Assembly: GCA_003290465.1 (NCBI GenBank)
Contig: CP030759.1
Coordinates: forward strand, 1,178,001-1,242,000
Length of the DNA stretch: 64,000 bases
From: Candidatus Sumerlaea chitinivorans
Lineage (GTDB): Bacteria; Sumerlaeota; Sumerlaeia; Sumerlaeales; Sumerlaeaceae
Direction: 5' to 3'
Made by a program: the position numbers and the translations under genes. Below the pieces are notes generated by a model, which saw only the letters and a program-made list of their open reading frames with translations, searched no databases and had not been told where the DNA came from. Shown here piece by piece: positions 55,499 to 63,621 of this stretch. Each line of letters opens with the position of its first letter. The first letter of the stretch is position 1.

Positions 55499-56196
55499 TC
55501 GGCCGACTTCCCACCGACAGCGCTTTCGAGCTTCTGCAAATAAATCGCGAGACAAGCGATTAGATAAACAATCGTGAAGCCCCCGCTAAACATTTCACGC
55601 GCCCAAACACCCCATGGGATCTTGAAAATTGTTTGCGGGCGGTGCGGATGGACGACACGCAACATCTCCGTGTCCACCATTTCCTCCAAGTCGCTGATGA
55701 ACTGGAATCCTCGTTTCTCGAGTTGTGGCCGTAGCGTGATATTGTGAAATGAAGCAAAATCAAACACCATACGGATCGAAATCCGACGTGGCAAGAGCAT
55801 ATCATCCAAAAAATCTTCGCGGACCCAACTCTCCAGCCGGGTCTTAGGATCCAAAGGCATCGGTGCGTTCGCAACCTCGGAAAGATCGTAGACAAGATGC
55901 GGACCGCTTGAAGCAAAAAGCTTGCGAGCTTCGTGCTCCAAAACCTCCATCACCGAGGCCGCCATCTCGTCCGGCAGGTTCCACGGAATAAAAGCCAAGA
56001 CCACTTGGGGATCGACCTGCGCCAAGAGTAATTGCGATTGCTCAAACGCCTCGAAAGCAAAATCATAGTAGAGAGGGCGCAAGGCCGCCCACCGTTCAAT
56101 GCCCTCCGTGACCTCGGCAAGCTCCAGATTCTTCTGCGCCACCAAGTCAGCGCAGCGGTTCAAATCGTAAAGTAATATCGGGTTCGAGTTTTCCAT
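55495..56196 (-). CDS. Tail-anchored protein of unknown family, coupled to the ABC exporter
   Basis: About 233 residues from the ATG at 56196 (AAGG 6 bases upstream); a TTG at 56235 would add 13. A single membrane helix lies near the C-terminus (GGFTIVYLIACLAIYLQKLE), so most of the protein faces one side of the membrane. The middle has VVLAFIPWNLPDEMAASVM, then PHLVYDLSEVANAP, reminiscent of the STAS strand-helix pattern in the exporter's insert. The gene overlaps the exporter gene by four bases, so the two are probably made together. I assign no function. Confidence 0.68.
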   Translation of the reverse strand: MENSNPILLYDLNRCADLVAQKNLELAEVTEGIERWAALRPLYYDFAFEAFEQSQLLLAQVDPQVVLAFIPWNLPDEMAASVMEVLEHEARKLFASSGPHLVYDLSEVANAPMPLDPKTRLESWVREDFLDDMLLPRRISIRMVFDFASFHNITLRPQLEKRGFQFISDLEEMVDTEMLRVVHPHRPQTIFKIPWGVWAREMFSGGFTIVYLIACLAIYLQKLESAVGGKSAE

Positions 56197-56532
56197 CCTG
56201 AGCCTTGGTCTTAGCCACTCCGGTTCACAAATCAATGCGAATGCACTAACGCGCGAATAACAAAAGCATTCGCAATGGGGCAGATTGAACCGCGCGATGA
56301 CAATGAAAACAGGTGTTTTGCAATTCAGCTACCTGAACTGGAGATCAGTTTCGGCAATGCATAGAAAGGCCGATGGATTGGATCGTTACAAACGTACATT
56401 CGTTTATCTTGATCGTCGAATCACAGGAACAATGAAGTCGTAAGTAATGTCAGAATAACCGAGAAGCGCTGGCCGCGCGCTCTCAAGTGAGGGGTGTGAT
56501 CGCAGTCGAAGTCCACTGTGGAGGTGTGTACG
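56197..56532. other. Divergent intergenic region
   Basis: A 336-base region between the exporter partner gene and the receiver-like gene. It should hold the envelope-operon promoter on the minus strand. No real frame or RNA seen; the middle (around 56230-56420) is relatively AT-rich. Confidence 0.4.
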
Positions 56533-56922
56533 ATGACTGCTACAAACATTTCCCACAAAGTCCTTGTTCTCCTGCCTGAAAGAGACAAGCCCGCATTCGC
56601 TGTTTCCACTGGAACTCCACACCCGATTGAATGGGTCGAGGCCACGTCACTCGAGGAGGCCGCGCGTATGCTGCGCGAGCTCGAGTTCGATTTTACGGTG
56701 ATTGATGCGGACAACCCCTCGATTGATTACCGGAAGTGCATTCATTTCGTAAAATCCACTCAACCCAAAGCCCGGGTGGTTGTGGCTGCAGAGATTGGGG
56801 ATGACGAAATGTGGCTGGATGCGCTCGATGCGGGGGCTTGCGATCTCGTGGAGAAACCCATTGATGGGACGTATCTTGAGCGTCTGTGCCACCGCGCAGC
56901 AAGCCGCGCCGCCGCCGCGTAG
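56533..56922 (+). CDS. Response-regulator receiver-like stand-alone protein
   Basis: 129 residues from the ATG at 56533, with GGAGG 8 bases upstream. The fold follows a CheY-like pattern: FTVIDADNPSID (with the acceptor-position Asp), KARVVVAAEIGDDEMWLDALDAGACDLVEKPID, where Lys in EKPI is the conserved lysine. The usual acidic pair after strand 1 is absent (VLVLLPERDKP instead), so phosphorylation by the standard chemistry is uncertain. There is no output domain. A separate promoter candidate lies before the next gene. Confidence 0.75.
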   Translation: MTATNISHKVLVLLPERDKPAFAVSTGTPHPIEWVEATSLEEAARMLRELEFDFTVIDADNPSIDYRKCIHFVKSTQPKARVVVAAEIGDDEMWLDALDAGACDLVEKPIDGTYLERLCHRAASRAAAA

Positions 56923-56977
56923 AATTGTTTGCCATAATTTTCTAAAATTTGTGAAGTGCACCTTGACAACCACCTTC

Positions 56978-57007
56978 TTGTTTTCGCGAAGTTCTCTTTG
57001 TTAGAAT
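56978..57007 (+). promoter_or_regulatory. Candidate sigma-70-like promoter for the phosphatase-like gene
   Basis: TTGTTT at 56978-56983 and TAGAAT at 57002-57007 with an 18-base spacer, in an AT-rich stretch 35 bases before the ATG at 57042. A TTGACA at about 56963 lacks a good partner at 17 bases. Confidence 0.38.
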
Positions 57008-57041
57008 GGGAAAATAGCGAATTTTGGTCATAGGAGAGCGC

Positions 57042-58079
57042 ATGTTACTACCATCGCACTCGAAGAGGAACAAGAAGCGGGTTATTCTTTTTTTAGATAC
57101 AGGTGATAATTGCCGATGTCCACTCGCAAAAGGCTACCTCACAAAACTTCTCGAAGAGCGTGGTATACGCCACATTGAGGTTAAAACGGCTGGTGTCATG
57201 ACGCCAACGGGGCTCCTCCCCCAACCAGAAGTCGTCCAGTTACTTAAAGAGGAAGGGGTCGACATCTCGCACCATCGCTCTCACCCCGTCACCGTCCAAA
57301 TGATCGAAGATGCCGATCTCATCCTTGGGATGTCGTCTTTTCACGTCCAGACGGCGATTCGCCGGTCGCCGGCCGCTCGGGGCAAAGCATTTCTTCTCAA
57401 AGAATATGTGGGTTATAGCGGCAAGGCCATCCAAATTGGCGACCCAATGGGGGGGACGATGGAAATCTTCAAGAAATGCTTCGAGCAAATCAAGGATGCC
57501 CTCGAAAAGCTCGTCGAAATGGATATTATCCGCAAGCCGCCCGAAGACTGGACCGAACCCCCAGCACGAGCTCCGCGCGAAGGTGAACCCTTAGAGGCAG
57601 AGGCTGTAGGGGCAGGCGGAGATGGGCACGTAGGTTCGACCACAACCGCAAAAAAAGAAACGGCTGCTGCAGGAGCGATCGAAGCTGGTACAAAACCCCG
57701 GCGCCGAGGGCGCCCACCCAAAAGCGCGCAGAAATCCGTAGAGGTGGCCCAATCCGCAGAACTCAAACGCAAGCGGGGACGTCCGCCGAAAAGCGCCAAA
57801 GCCGGTGAAGCTCAGGCGCCAGCAAAAGCTCCAAAAATAGGAAAGGCTACCGCCGCCGAGACAGGGCGCCGGAGAGCGAGTGCCCCCAAAGCCAAGAAAG
57901 CGGCAGCAGGACGGAGCAGACGCGTAGCGGTCAAAGGTTCTGCGAAAGCGGAATCAGCCCCAAAAGTGAGAGAAAAAAGCACTTCTAAGAAGCAGAAGAC
58001 CGGGGAGAAAACCTCAACCAGAACTCCTCAACGTACAAAGAAAGCATCTGCAAAAACAGCTACAAAAAAATCCAAGTAA
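57042..58079 (+). CDS. Low-molecular-weight phosphatase-like protein lacking the catalytic Cys, with AT-hook/H1-like tail
   Basis: 345 residues from the ATG at 57042 (TAGGAGAG upstream). Residues about 11-165 have the LMW protein-tyrosine-phosphatase/arsenate-reductase fold: FLDTGDNCRCPLAKG (17-31), VKTAGVMTPTG, DADLILGMSSFHVQ and IGDPMGGTMEIFKKCFEQI. In active members the first motif is VCxGNxCRSP; here Asp19 sits at the nucleophile position, while Arg25 and the later Asp134-Pro135 are kept. From about 215 the protein is Lys/Ala/Pro-rich with two AT-hook cores, RRRGRPPK (220-227) and KRKRGRPPK (242-250), and a histone-H1-like tail. It could be a DNA-associated sensor rather than an enzyme. 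It is 12 bases before the foldase gene. Confidence 0.85.
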   Translation: MLLPSHSKRNKKRVILFLDTGDNCRCPLAKGYLTKLLEERGIRHIEVKTAGVMTPTGLLPQPEVVQLLKEEGVDISHHRSHPVTVQMIEDADLILGMSSFHVQTAIRRSPAARGKAFLLKEYVGYSGKAIQIGDPMGGTMEIFKKCFEQIKDALEKLVEMDIIRKPPEDWTEPPARAPREGEPLEAEAVGAGGDGHVGSTTTAKKETAAAGAIEAGTKPRRRGRPPKSAQKSVEVAQSAELKRKRGRPPKSAKAGEAQAPAKAPKIGKATAAETGRRRASAPKAKKAAAGRSRRVAVKGSAKAESAPKVREKSTSKKQKTGEKTSTRTPQRTKKASAKTATKKSK

Positions 58080-58091
58080 GGAGCACTGTGC

Positions 58092-60077
58092 ATGAACAGT
58101 AGCTATCGTTCAATGTCAGTTAACGTGATTCTTTTACTACTCGCGGGAGTGCTAATTGGAAACGTATCAGTTGGCGCTCCCGAGAAAACGCGCAAGTCTC
58201 GTGTCACGCTAAAAGATGAGCAGCCAGAATTATCAACGACCCATGTCAATGGGCCTTCTGTCGCATCTGGCAAGAATGACAAGATAAGCGCGCAGTCAGA
58301 TGGTCCGACTTCAAGGGTTGCCACCTCCAAGGATGGAAAGACGGACAAAGTCACAACCTCCATTGATGTCGGGACGCCTGGGAATTTCCTGCTTGCTCGC
58401 GTCAAGGACAAGTACCTGCGGGATCCCGATGTCATGAACTATAAGCAACTGATGGACATCACCGAAGGTGGGGTGTGGACGGATGTCCGTGATCGTGAAA
58501 CACTTGAGGACATGGTCCTTCAGGAAGTACTCTTTGATATCGTCCCCACTCTTCGTAAGGAGGAACATGGGAGCCTCCATGGTACGTATCCTTCCACCAT
58601 GGAAGAGCGCATGTACCTTCGGGTCAGGATGCGCGAAGAGATAGAAAAAGAAACCACCCCGACTCGCGAGCAGCTCGAAGAATGGACTGCACGCAACATT
58701 TCCCGCTTCACCCGACCTGAGCGCGTGCACGCTTATCACCTCTTCATGCAGGTCTCGAAGGATAATCCGACCAGCAGCCTTGAAGCAGTGCGGCAGCGGA
58801 TGGAAAAGGTAAAACAAGAGGCGGACGCCGGGACATCTTTTGCGCAGCTTGCTCGCAAGTACTCGGAAGCTGCCAGCGCCAAGGTGGGAGGCGAGATTGG
58901 ATGGGTGACCCGCCGAATGCCAATCGGCGCGGAAAATAAGCCGATGAACATTGTCCTCGAGAACGCCCTGTTTGCTCTTAAAACCGGTCAGGTCTCGGAC
59001 ATTCTTCAGACCTCCCATGGGCTCCACCTTATGTATGTTGCGGACCGGCTCACGACCTACGTTCCTACAGTGGATGACCTCATTACAAGCCGTATCTTGC
59101 CGAGAAGTGCACAGGTGGAACTTGTTGCGCAGAAATGGCGGGATTTGACGTCCGCAACCCGTCAGCGCTATCACGCGAAGATCCTCTTCGATCTAAATAA
59201 AGGCACCAAGCTGACGACCGACGTTCCTGCGGTGGAGTTCAACGGCCAGAAGTGGACGGTGGGGGAACTTGAGCAATTGTATGGTCAGCGCTTCGTTTCC
59301 GCCTACCGCCTGCGTCAAGACACGACAGAGACTTTGGTAGGGCTCCTGAATGAAGTCCTGGACGAAATGGCGCAGGTACAGCTCGCACTCGACAGGAAGC
59401 TGGACAAAGATACCACCGTCGCCCGCAATTTGAAACTTCTTCATGATCGAGTACTTTTCAAGAAAGCCTTCCAGCAGTACGTTGCGCAAACTTCACCGAT
59501 TACTGAGAAGAAAATCAGAGATAAGTACGAGGCGGAAAAGGACCGGAATCGGCTACCAGAGGCCACGGGTTACATCATTTCGATCAAAGTGCAACCAACG
59601 ACGGTAGGCTTGGACCGCGAAGAAGCGCGAAAAATCGCGCGCGAGAAAGCTGAAGAGATCCGCAAACAGATCCTCGCGGGAGCTGATATCGAAAAGCTTG
59701 CTCGGGAGCACTCCCAAGACGATCGCGCCTCCTCGGGCGGACTGGTCCCGCGAAGCCGTCTTGCATCGCTGCATGACCTCTCGGGCCGACGTTTTGCCGC
59801 AGTGGCAAGTACACTCAAACCCGGTGAGGTGAGCGATGTGCGTGACTTTGGCGACGTCTTCGTAGTGGTGAAGCTTGTCGAACGCTGGCCCGGTGAGCCT
59901 CCTGCTATTGAAGAGGTGCGCGAGCGCTTGAAGGCAGCTCTCACGAATGAGGCAAACCGTACTGCACGTGACCGGCTGATTAACGCGGCTGCACAAAAAG
60001 GCCTGTTGCGGTGGGCGAATCCGGCTGCAAGTTATGGAATCACGCCCAAACCCAATCTGGCAGATGACCCGCAATGA
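58092..60077 (+). CDS. Periplasmic peptidyl-prolyl isomerase with two parvulin domains (SurA/PpiC-like)
   Basis: 661 residues with a signal peptide (MSVNVILLLLAGVLIGNVSVGA) and a disordered Ser/Lys-rich stretch to about 95. Parvulin domain 1 is at about 208-320 (YHLFMQVSKDNP, FAQLARKYSEAASAKVGGEIGW, SHGLHLMYV). Domain 2 is at about 490-602 (IEKLAREHSQDDRASSGGL, LKPGEVSDVRDFGDVFVVVKL). These catalyse proline isomerisation and help fold outer-membrane proteins. It starts 12 bases after the phosphatase-like gene and ends at a strong terminator, so the two are co-transcribed. Confidence 0.91.
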   Translation: MNSSYRSMSVNVILLLLAGVLIGNVSVGAPEKTRKSRVTLKDEQPELSTTHVNGPSVASGKNDKISAQSDGPTSRVATSKDGKTDKVTTSIDVGTPGNFLLARVKDKYLRDPDVMNYKQLMDITEGGVWTDVRDRETLEDMVLQEVLFDIVPTLRKEEHGSLHGTYPSTMEERMYLRVRMREEIEKETTPTREQLEEWTARNISRFTRPERVHAYHLFMQVSKDNPTSSLEAVRQRMEKVKQEADAGTSFAQLARKYSEAASAKVGGEIGWVTRRMPIGAENKPMNIVLENALFALKTGQVSDILQTSHGLHLMYVADRLTTYVPTVDDLITSRILPRSAQVELVAQKWRDLTSATRQRYHAKILFDLNKGTKLTTDVPAVEFNGQKWTVGELEQLYGQRFVSAYRLRQDTTETLVGLLNEVLDEMAQVQLALDRKLDKDTTVARNLKLLHDRVLFKKAFQQYVAQTSPITEKKIRDKYEAEKDRNRLPEATGYIISIKVQPTTVGLDREEARKIAREKAEEIRKQILAGADIEKLAREHSQDDRASSGGLVPRSRLASLHDLSGRRFAAVASTLKPGEVSDVRDFGDVFVVVKLVERWPGEPPAIEEVRERLKAALTNEANRTARDRLINAAAQKGLLRWANPAASYGITPKPNLADDPQ

Positions 60078-60107
60078 GCTTACATCGTAAGCGATTGGAT
60101 TGATTGG

Positions 60108-60148
60108 GCTGGCAGATGCCACTCCAAGGCATCTGCCAGCTTTTTTTT
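60108..60148 (+). terminator. Strong terminator after the foldase gene
   Basis: GCTGGCAGATGCC and GGCATCTGCCAGC form a perfect 13-base stem with a 7-base loop, followed by eight T residues. Confidence 0.95.
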
Positions 60149-60237
60149 GCGTTAGTGAAAAGCTGGGCAGGTGAGGGATAGATTGCTTTGCAGCACTTTT
60201 AAAACAATCAAACCGTGCCCGACAGGATAGTTTGACG

Positions 60238-60474
60238 TCATTCGGCTGGGGGTTCGGCGACCATTATTTGCCACTCGACTTCGCTGAACAATGCCGCAAC
60301 GTCAGCCTCGATGTCTTCGGGGTCAGCCCACGGCTTGATGGCGAACTCAATCCATGCTCGGTCGTGCTCATCACACATGAAGTGAATTCCCGCCAACTCG
60401 CGGTGTTGGTGGAGAAACTGTTGGATGAGATCGCGATGACGGGCCCGCCACTCGAGCAGCTCACTCAGTGTCAT
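60238..60474 (-). CDS. Small conserved-looking protein of unknown function
   Basis: 78 residues from the ATG at 60474 (GGTGAG 8 bases upstream). The sequence is mixed and protein-like (SELLEWRARHRDLIQQFLHQHRE, FAIKPWADPEDIEADVAALFSEVEW). It is acidic, without a signal peptide or cysteine motif (a single Cys). It lies on the same strand and downstream of tRNA-Ser, 22 bases away. I recognise no family. Confidence 0.55.
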   Translation of the reverse strand: MTLSELLEWRARHRDLIQQFLHQHRELAGIHFMCDEHDRAWIEFAIKPWADPEDIEADVAALFSEVEWQIMVAEPPAE

Positions 60475-60495
60475 GACCGACACTCACCATAAAAA

Positions 60496-60585
60496 TGGCG
60501 GTGGGAGTAGGATTCGAACCTACGAGGGGCTTGCACCCCTGGCGGTTTTCAAGACCGCTGCCTTAAACCACTCGGCCATCCCACC
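60496..60585 (-). tRNA. tRNA-Ser (anticodon UGA)
   Basis: Read on the minus strand, the 90-base gene starts GGTGGGATGGCCGAGTGG and ends TCCCACC plus G and an encoded CCA. The acceptor stem GGTGGGA/TCCCACC is perfect, the anticodon stem-loop is GCGGTCTTGAAAACCGC with TGA at positions 34-36, a long variable arm (CCAGGGGTGCAAGCCCCT region) fits a serine tRNA, and GGTTCGAATCC is the T loop. It reads UCA and related serine codons. Confidence 0.97.
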
Positions 60586-60622
60586 GCGCACGAACATTTT
60601 ACATTCATCCGCGGCGCGTACT

Positions 60623-61459
60623 TCACCTGTTTGTCGCTTCAGTCTCGCCGGAAAGCTCACGACTACGACGTGTAGCTGCCTCAACGCATTTCTCGACAAG
60701 TGTCGAGAAGCCTCCCTCAGAAAGTACTCGCAGCCCGGCTTCCGTCGTACCCCCTTTTGTTGTCACGGCCTGCCGCAATTCGGAAAGAGGCTTCCCACTT
60801 TCTAAAGCCATTTTCGACGCCCCGTATAGCGTTTGGAGAACGAGTTTGGTTGCTGCATCCTCGGGTAAACCCAGCTTCTGCGCGGCTTGGATGAGGCACT
60901 CGGCAAAATAAAAAACATAGGCAGGTCCACTGCCGCTCAGCCCCGTTACGACGTCCAACAAATCCTCCTCAAGCACCACGGTAATGCCTATGGCGTCAAA
61001 CAGCCTTCGAACGGTTTCGATATCGTCCGCGGTGGCATAACGACCTGCCGAAATCGCAGTAGCACCACAGCCAATGAGTGCGGGTGTATTCGGCATGACA
61101 CGGATCACACGGGGGGTTCCGCGCAAACGCTTCTCAATGAATGAGGAACGAATGCCGGCGCAAATCGAAACAAAGAGTTGGTCTGTACGCGTGAGTTCAG
61201 CTATTTCGGCACAAACATCGGCCACGTGAAAGGGCTTCACAGCGAAGATCACAATGTCGGCAAACTGCGTAACTTCTCGATTCGTGTTCACGGATCTGCA
61301 GTTAGTCGCCCGAGTAAATCCTTCCCGCTGCTGCAGGACGACATCCGAGGCAACAATATCTTCCGCACGAACAAGACCTGCACGCACCACTCCCCCAGCA
61401 ATGGCTCGCGCCATATTCCCAGCGCCCAAGAATCCAATTCGCTTCTTCACTTCATCCAT
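60623..61459 (-). CDS. proC: Pyrroline-5-carboxylate reductase
   Basis: 278 residues, a usual length. It reduces pyrroline-5-carboxylate to proline, the last step of proline synthesis. The NADPH-binding motif is RIGFLGAGNMARAIAGG at the N-terminus, VIRVMPNTPALIGCGAT is the second conserved segment, and DVVTGLSGSGPAYVFYFAE with TTKGGTTEAGL form the substrate and dimer region. It is upstream of the tRNA-Ser gene on the same strand and divergent from the YggS-type gene. Confidence 0.95.
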   Translation of the reverse strand: MDEVKKRIGFLGAGNMARAIAGGVVRAGLVRAEDIVASDVVLQQREGFTRATNCRSVNTNREVTQFADIVIFAVKPFHVADVCAEIAELTRTDQLFVSICAGIRSSFIEKRLRGTPRVIRVMPNTPALIGCGATAISAGRYATADDIETVRRLFDAIGITVVLEEDLLDVVTGLSGSGPAYVFYFAECLIQAAQKLGLPEDAATKLVLQTLYGASKMALESGKPLSELRQAVTTKGGTTEAGLRVLSEGGFSTLVEKCVEAATRRSRELSGETEATNR

Positions 61460-61642
61460 TTGACCTTACCTGATCTGTGTCTGATCGTACTCGCTCTACC
61501 GGTGCATAGACGAATATTGAAGGCAAGCTTTTGACACAAGTATTCGTTGCATGTTCGGGCGGTTGCGTCGTGCTATAGAAAGCACGAAGCAGTCTCTTGC
61601 ATTAGCGAAGGCAAGGCTGGGTTCGTATCGGTTGGCGAAATC

Positions 61643-62383
61643 ATGGTCGAGACCGTTAAACAACAGATCCACGAGCAGATACGGATTGTTCAAGAGCGCA
61701 TAGCTCGGGCGGCTCAGCGAGTGGGACGCCGCCCTGAGGAGGTGCGGCTTATCGCCGTGACCAAGACTCATCCTGTGGAGTTTGTGGTCGCAGCAATGGA
61801 AGCTGGGATTACGGACATCGGAGAAAACCGAGTTCAGGAGGCGATTGCGAAATTTGGCGCTCTTCGTTTGACCCCAATCGCCCAACAGTTGAAGCCACGT
61901 TTCCATCTCATTGGCCATCTGCAGACGAACAAAGCAAAGCTTGCGGTGGAGTGGTTTGACCTGATTCACTCGTTGGATTCCATTAAACTTGCGGATGAGC
62001 TCGAGAAACATGCAGCGACTCATGGCCGTATGTGTGAAGTTCTCATCCAAGTGAACGTGTCAGGTGAGGAAACAAAGTTCGGGATTGAACCCGTGCAGGT
62101 CAGAAGTCTCGTAGAACATATCTTGCAGGAATGCCCTCATCTGGTGGTGCGGGGATTTATGACGATGGCGCCCTTTGAAGCCATTGCGGAGGCAACGCGG
62201 CCTCATTTTCGCAAACTTCGCGAGTTGCGGGATTCCCTGCTCCAACAATTTTGCGGATGCGAGCGTTTCTTAGCTCACGAGCTATCCATGGGAATGACCA
62301 ACGATTATGAGGTCGCAATCGAAGAAGGAGCCACGATGGTGCGTATTGGCAGCGCCATCTTTGGTGTGCGGGCTGCCCATTGA
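61643..62383 (+). CDS. YggS/PLPBP-family pyridoxal phosphate homeostasis protein
   Basis: 246 residues from the ATG at 61643; the frame extends 32 codons further but that part is not family-like. The PLP lysine lies in LIAVTKTHP and the barrel segments IGENRVQEA, HLIGHLQTNKAK and HELSMGMTNDYEVAIEEGATMVRIGSAIFG are canonical. These proteins bind PLP and keep amino-acid and vitamin B6 pools balanced. Pairing with proC is common in bacteria; here the two are divergent, 183 bases apart. Confidence 0.94.
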   Translation: MVETVKQQIHEQIRIVQERIARAAQRVGRRPEEVRLIAVTKTHPVEFVVAAMEAGITDIGENRVQEAIAKFGALRLTPIAQQLKPRFHLIGHLQTNKAKLAVEWFDLIHSLDSIKLADELEKHAATHGRMCEVLIQVNVSGEETKFGIEPVQVRSLVEHILQECPHLVVRGFMTMAPFEAIAEATRPHFRKLRELRDSLLQQFCGCERFLAHELSMGMTNDYEVAIEEGATMVRIGSAIFGVRAAH

Positions 62384-62444
62384 GAAGGCTATGGAGAACT
62401 CGGATGCCGCAAAAGTGATAACCTCTTGAAATAGAAAGGATGGG

Positions 62445-63527
62445 GTGTTGCACAACGCAGCCAGCCACAAAGGGCCTGACACTGTTGGCAAAGGTAATGT
62501 GTCTTCAGTGTCATTAGCGAACGACGACACATGTTGCTCTGCTGTTCTTGAGGTGAATGAGCTATGTGTCGAATTCGCCACGGCAGAGGGACAGTACCGC
62601 GCAGTGGACGGAGTGACATTTGAACTCCGGAGAGGTGCCACCGTTGGCCTCGTCGGCGAGTCGGGCTCGGGTAAAACTGTAACCGCTTTGAGTATCATGC
62701 AGCTTCTCCCGAAACCGACGGGTCGCGTTCTCTCCGGCTCGATCCGTTTTCTCGGACAAGAACTTGTGGGGCAGCCTGAGCATGAGCTCCGTGCACTCCG
62801 TGGGAACCGCATTTCGATGATCTTTCAGGAACCCACCACTTGCTTGAATCCTCTGATAACCGTAGGCGACCAAGTCGCTGAAGTGCTTCGTGTGCATAAA
62901 GGGTTGAGCCGACGTGATGCGCTGGAAGAGACCTTGAAACTCTTTGAACTCGTCAAAATTGCGGCGCCACGCGAGCGACTGCATGCGTATCCGCATCAGT
63001 TGAGCGGTGGGATGCGTCAGCGGGTGATGATTGCAATGGCAATTGCGTGCAATCCTGACCTGCTGATCGCAGATGAGCCGACCACAGCCTTGGATGTCAC
63101 GGTTCAGGCGCAAATTCTGGCCCTTCTGGAGGAACTTCGCGTTCAATCCTCGGCTGCGATTCTTCTTATTACGCATGATCTCGGCATTGTGGCCGAAATG
63201 TGTGACGAAGTCTTGGTTATGTACGCTGGGCAGATTGTCGAGCAGGCCGACGTCTACACTCTTTTCTCGCGTCCCCTCCATCCATACACTTTGGGCCTGC
63301 TTCGTTCGCTCCCCAAAATGGAGCACGGAAAAAGTCGGCTAACTCTCTACAGCATTCCGGGAACAGTGCCAGACCCTCGCCATTTCCCGAGCGGGTGCCG
63401 ATTTCATCCTCGTTGTGAATTTGCAGAGGCTCGGTGTAAGAGCGAAATCCCTGCTTTCACGCACGCCGACAAAAACCACCTCGTGCGATGTCACCTGTGG
63501 GATAAAATTGAATCACGTGAGCTCTGA
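62445..63527 (+). CDS. Oligopeptide/dipeptide ABC transporter ATP-binding protein (OppD-like)
   Basis: 360 residues from a TTG at 62445, with AAAGGA 7 bases upstream. A 35-residue leader precedes the ATPase. Walker A (GESGSGKT), the signature LSGGMRQRVMIAMAI and Walker B (LLIADEPTTALD) are intact. The OppD C-terminal domain is shown by HPYTLGLLRSLP and the cysteine motif GCRFHPRCEFAEARC with a later Cys, typical of oligopeptide transporters. Only this ATPase is in the window; permeases and binding protein must lie elsewhere. It is 62 bases after the YggS-type gene. Confidence 0.9.
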   Translation: MLHNAASHKGPDTVGKGNVSSVSLANDDTCCSAVLEVNELCVEFATAEGQYRAVDGVTFELRRGATVGLVGESGSGKTVTALSIMQLLPKPTGRVLSGSIRFLGQELVGQPEHELRALRGNRISMIFQEPTTCLNPLITVGDQVAEVLRVHKGLSRRDALEETLKLFELVKIAAPRERLHAYPHQLSGGMRQRVMIAMAIACNPDLLIADEPTTALDVTVQAQILALLEELRVQSSAAILLITHDLGIVAEMCDEVLVMYAGQIVEQADVYTLFSRPLHPYTLGLLRSLPKMEHGKSRLTLYSIPGTVPDPRHFPSGCRFHPRCEFAEARCKSEIPAFTHADKNHLVRCHLWDKIESREL

Positions 63528-63621
63528 GGCGTTATTCAGCGCTTGACTGCATCAGACGCTACTAATAGAGGTGAGCATTGTCATTGAGTACAGTATATGA
63601 AACTCAGGAGCAATCCGAGCC

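Noticed and set aside
57710-58070. Low-complexity Lys/Ala/Pro coding region considered as a DNA repeat or frameshift
   Set aside because: The frame stays open to a normal stop with AT-hook cores in register, so it is a genuine protein tail.
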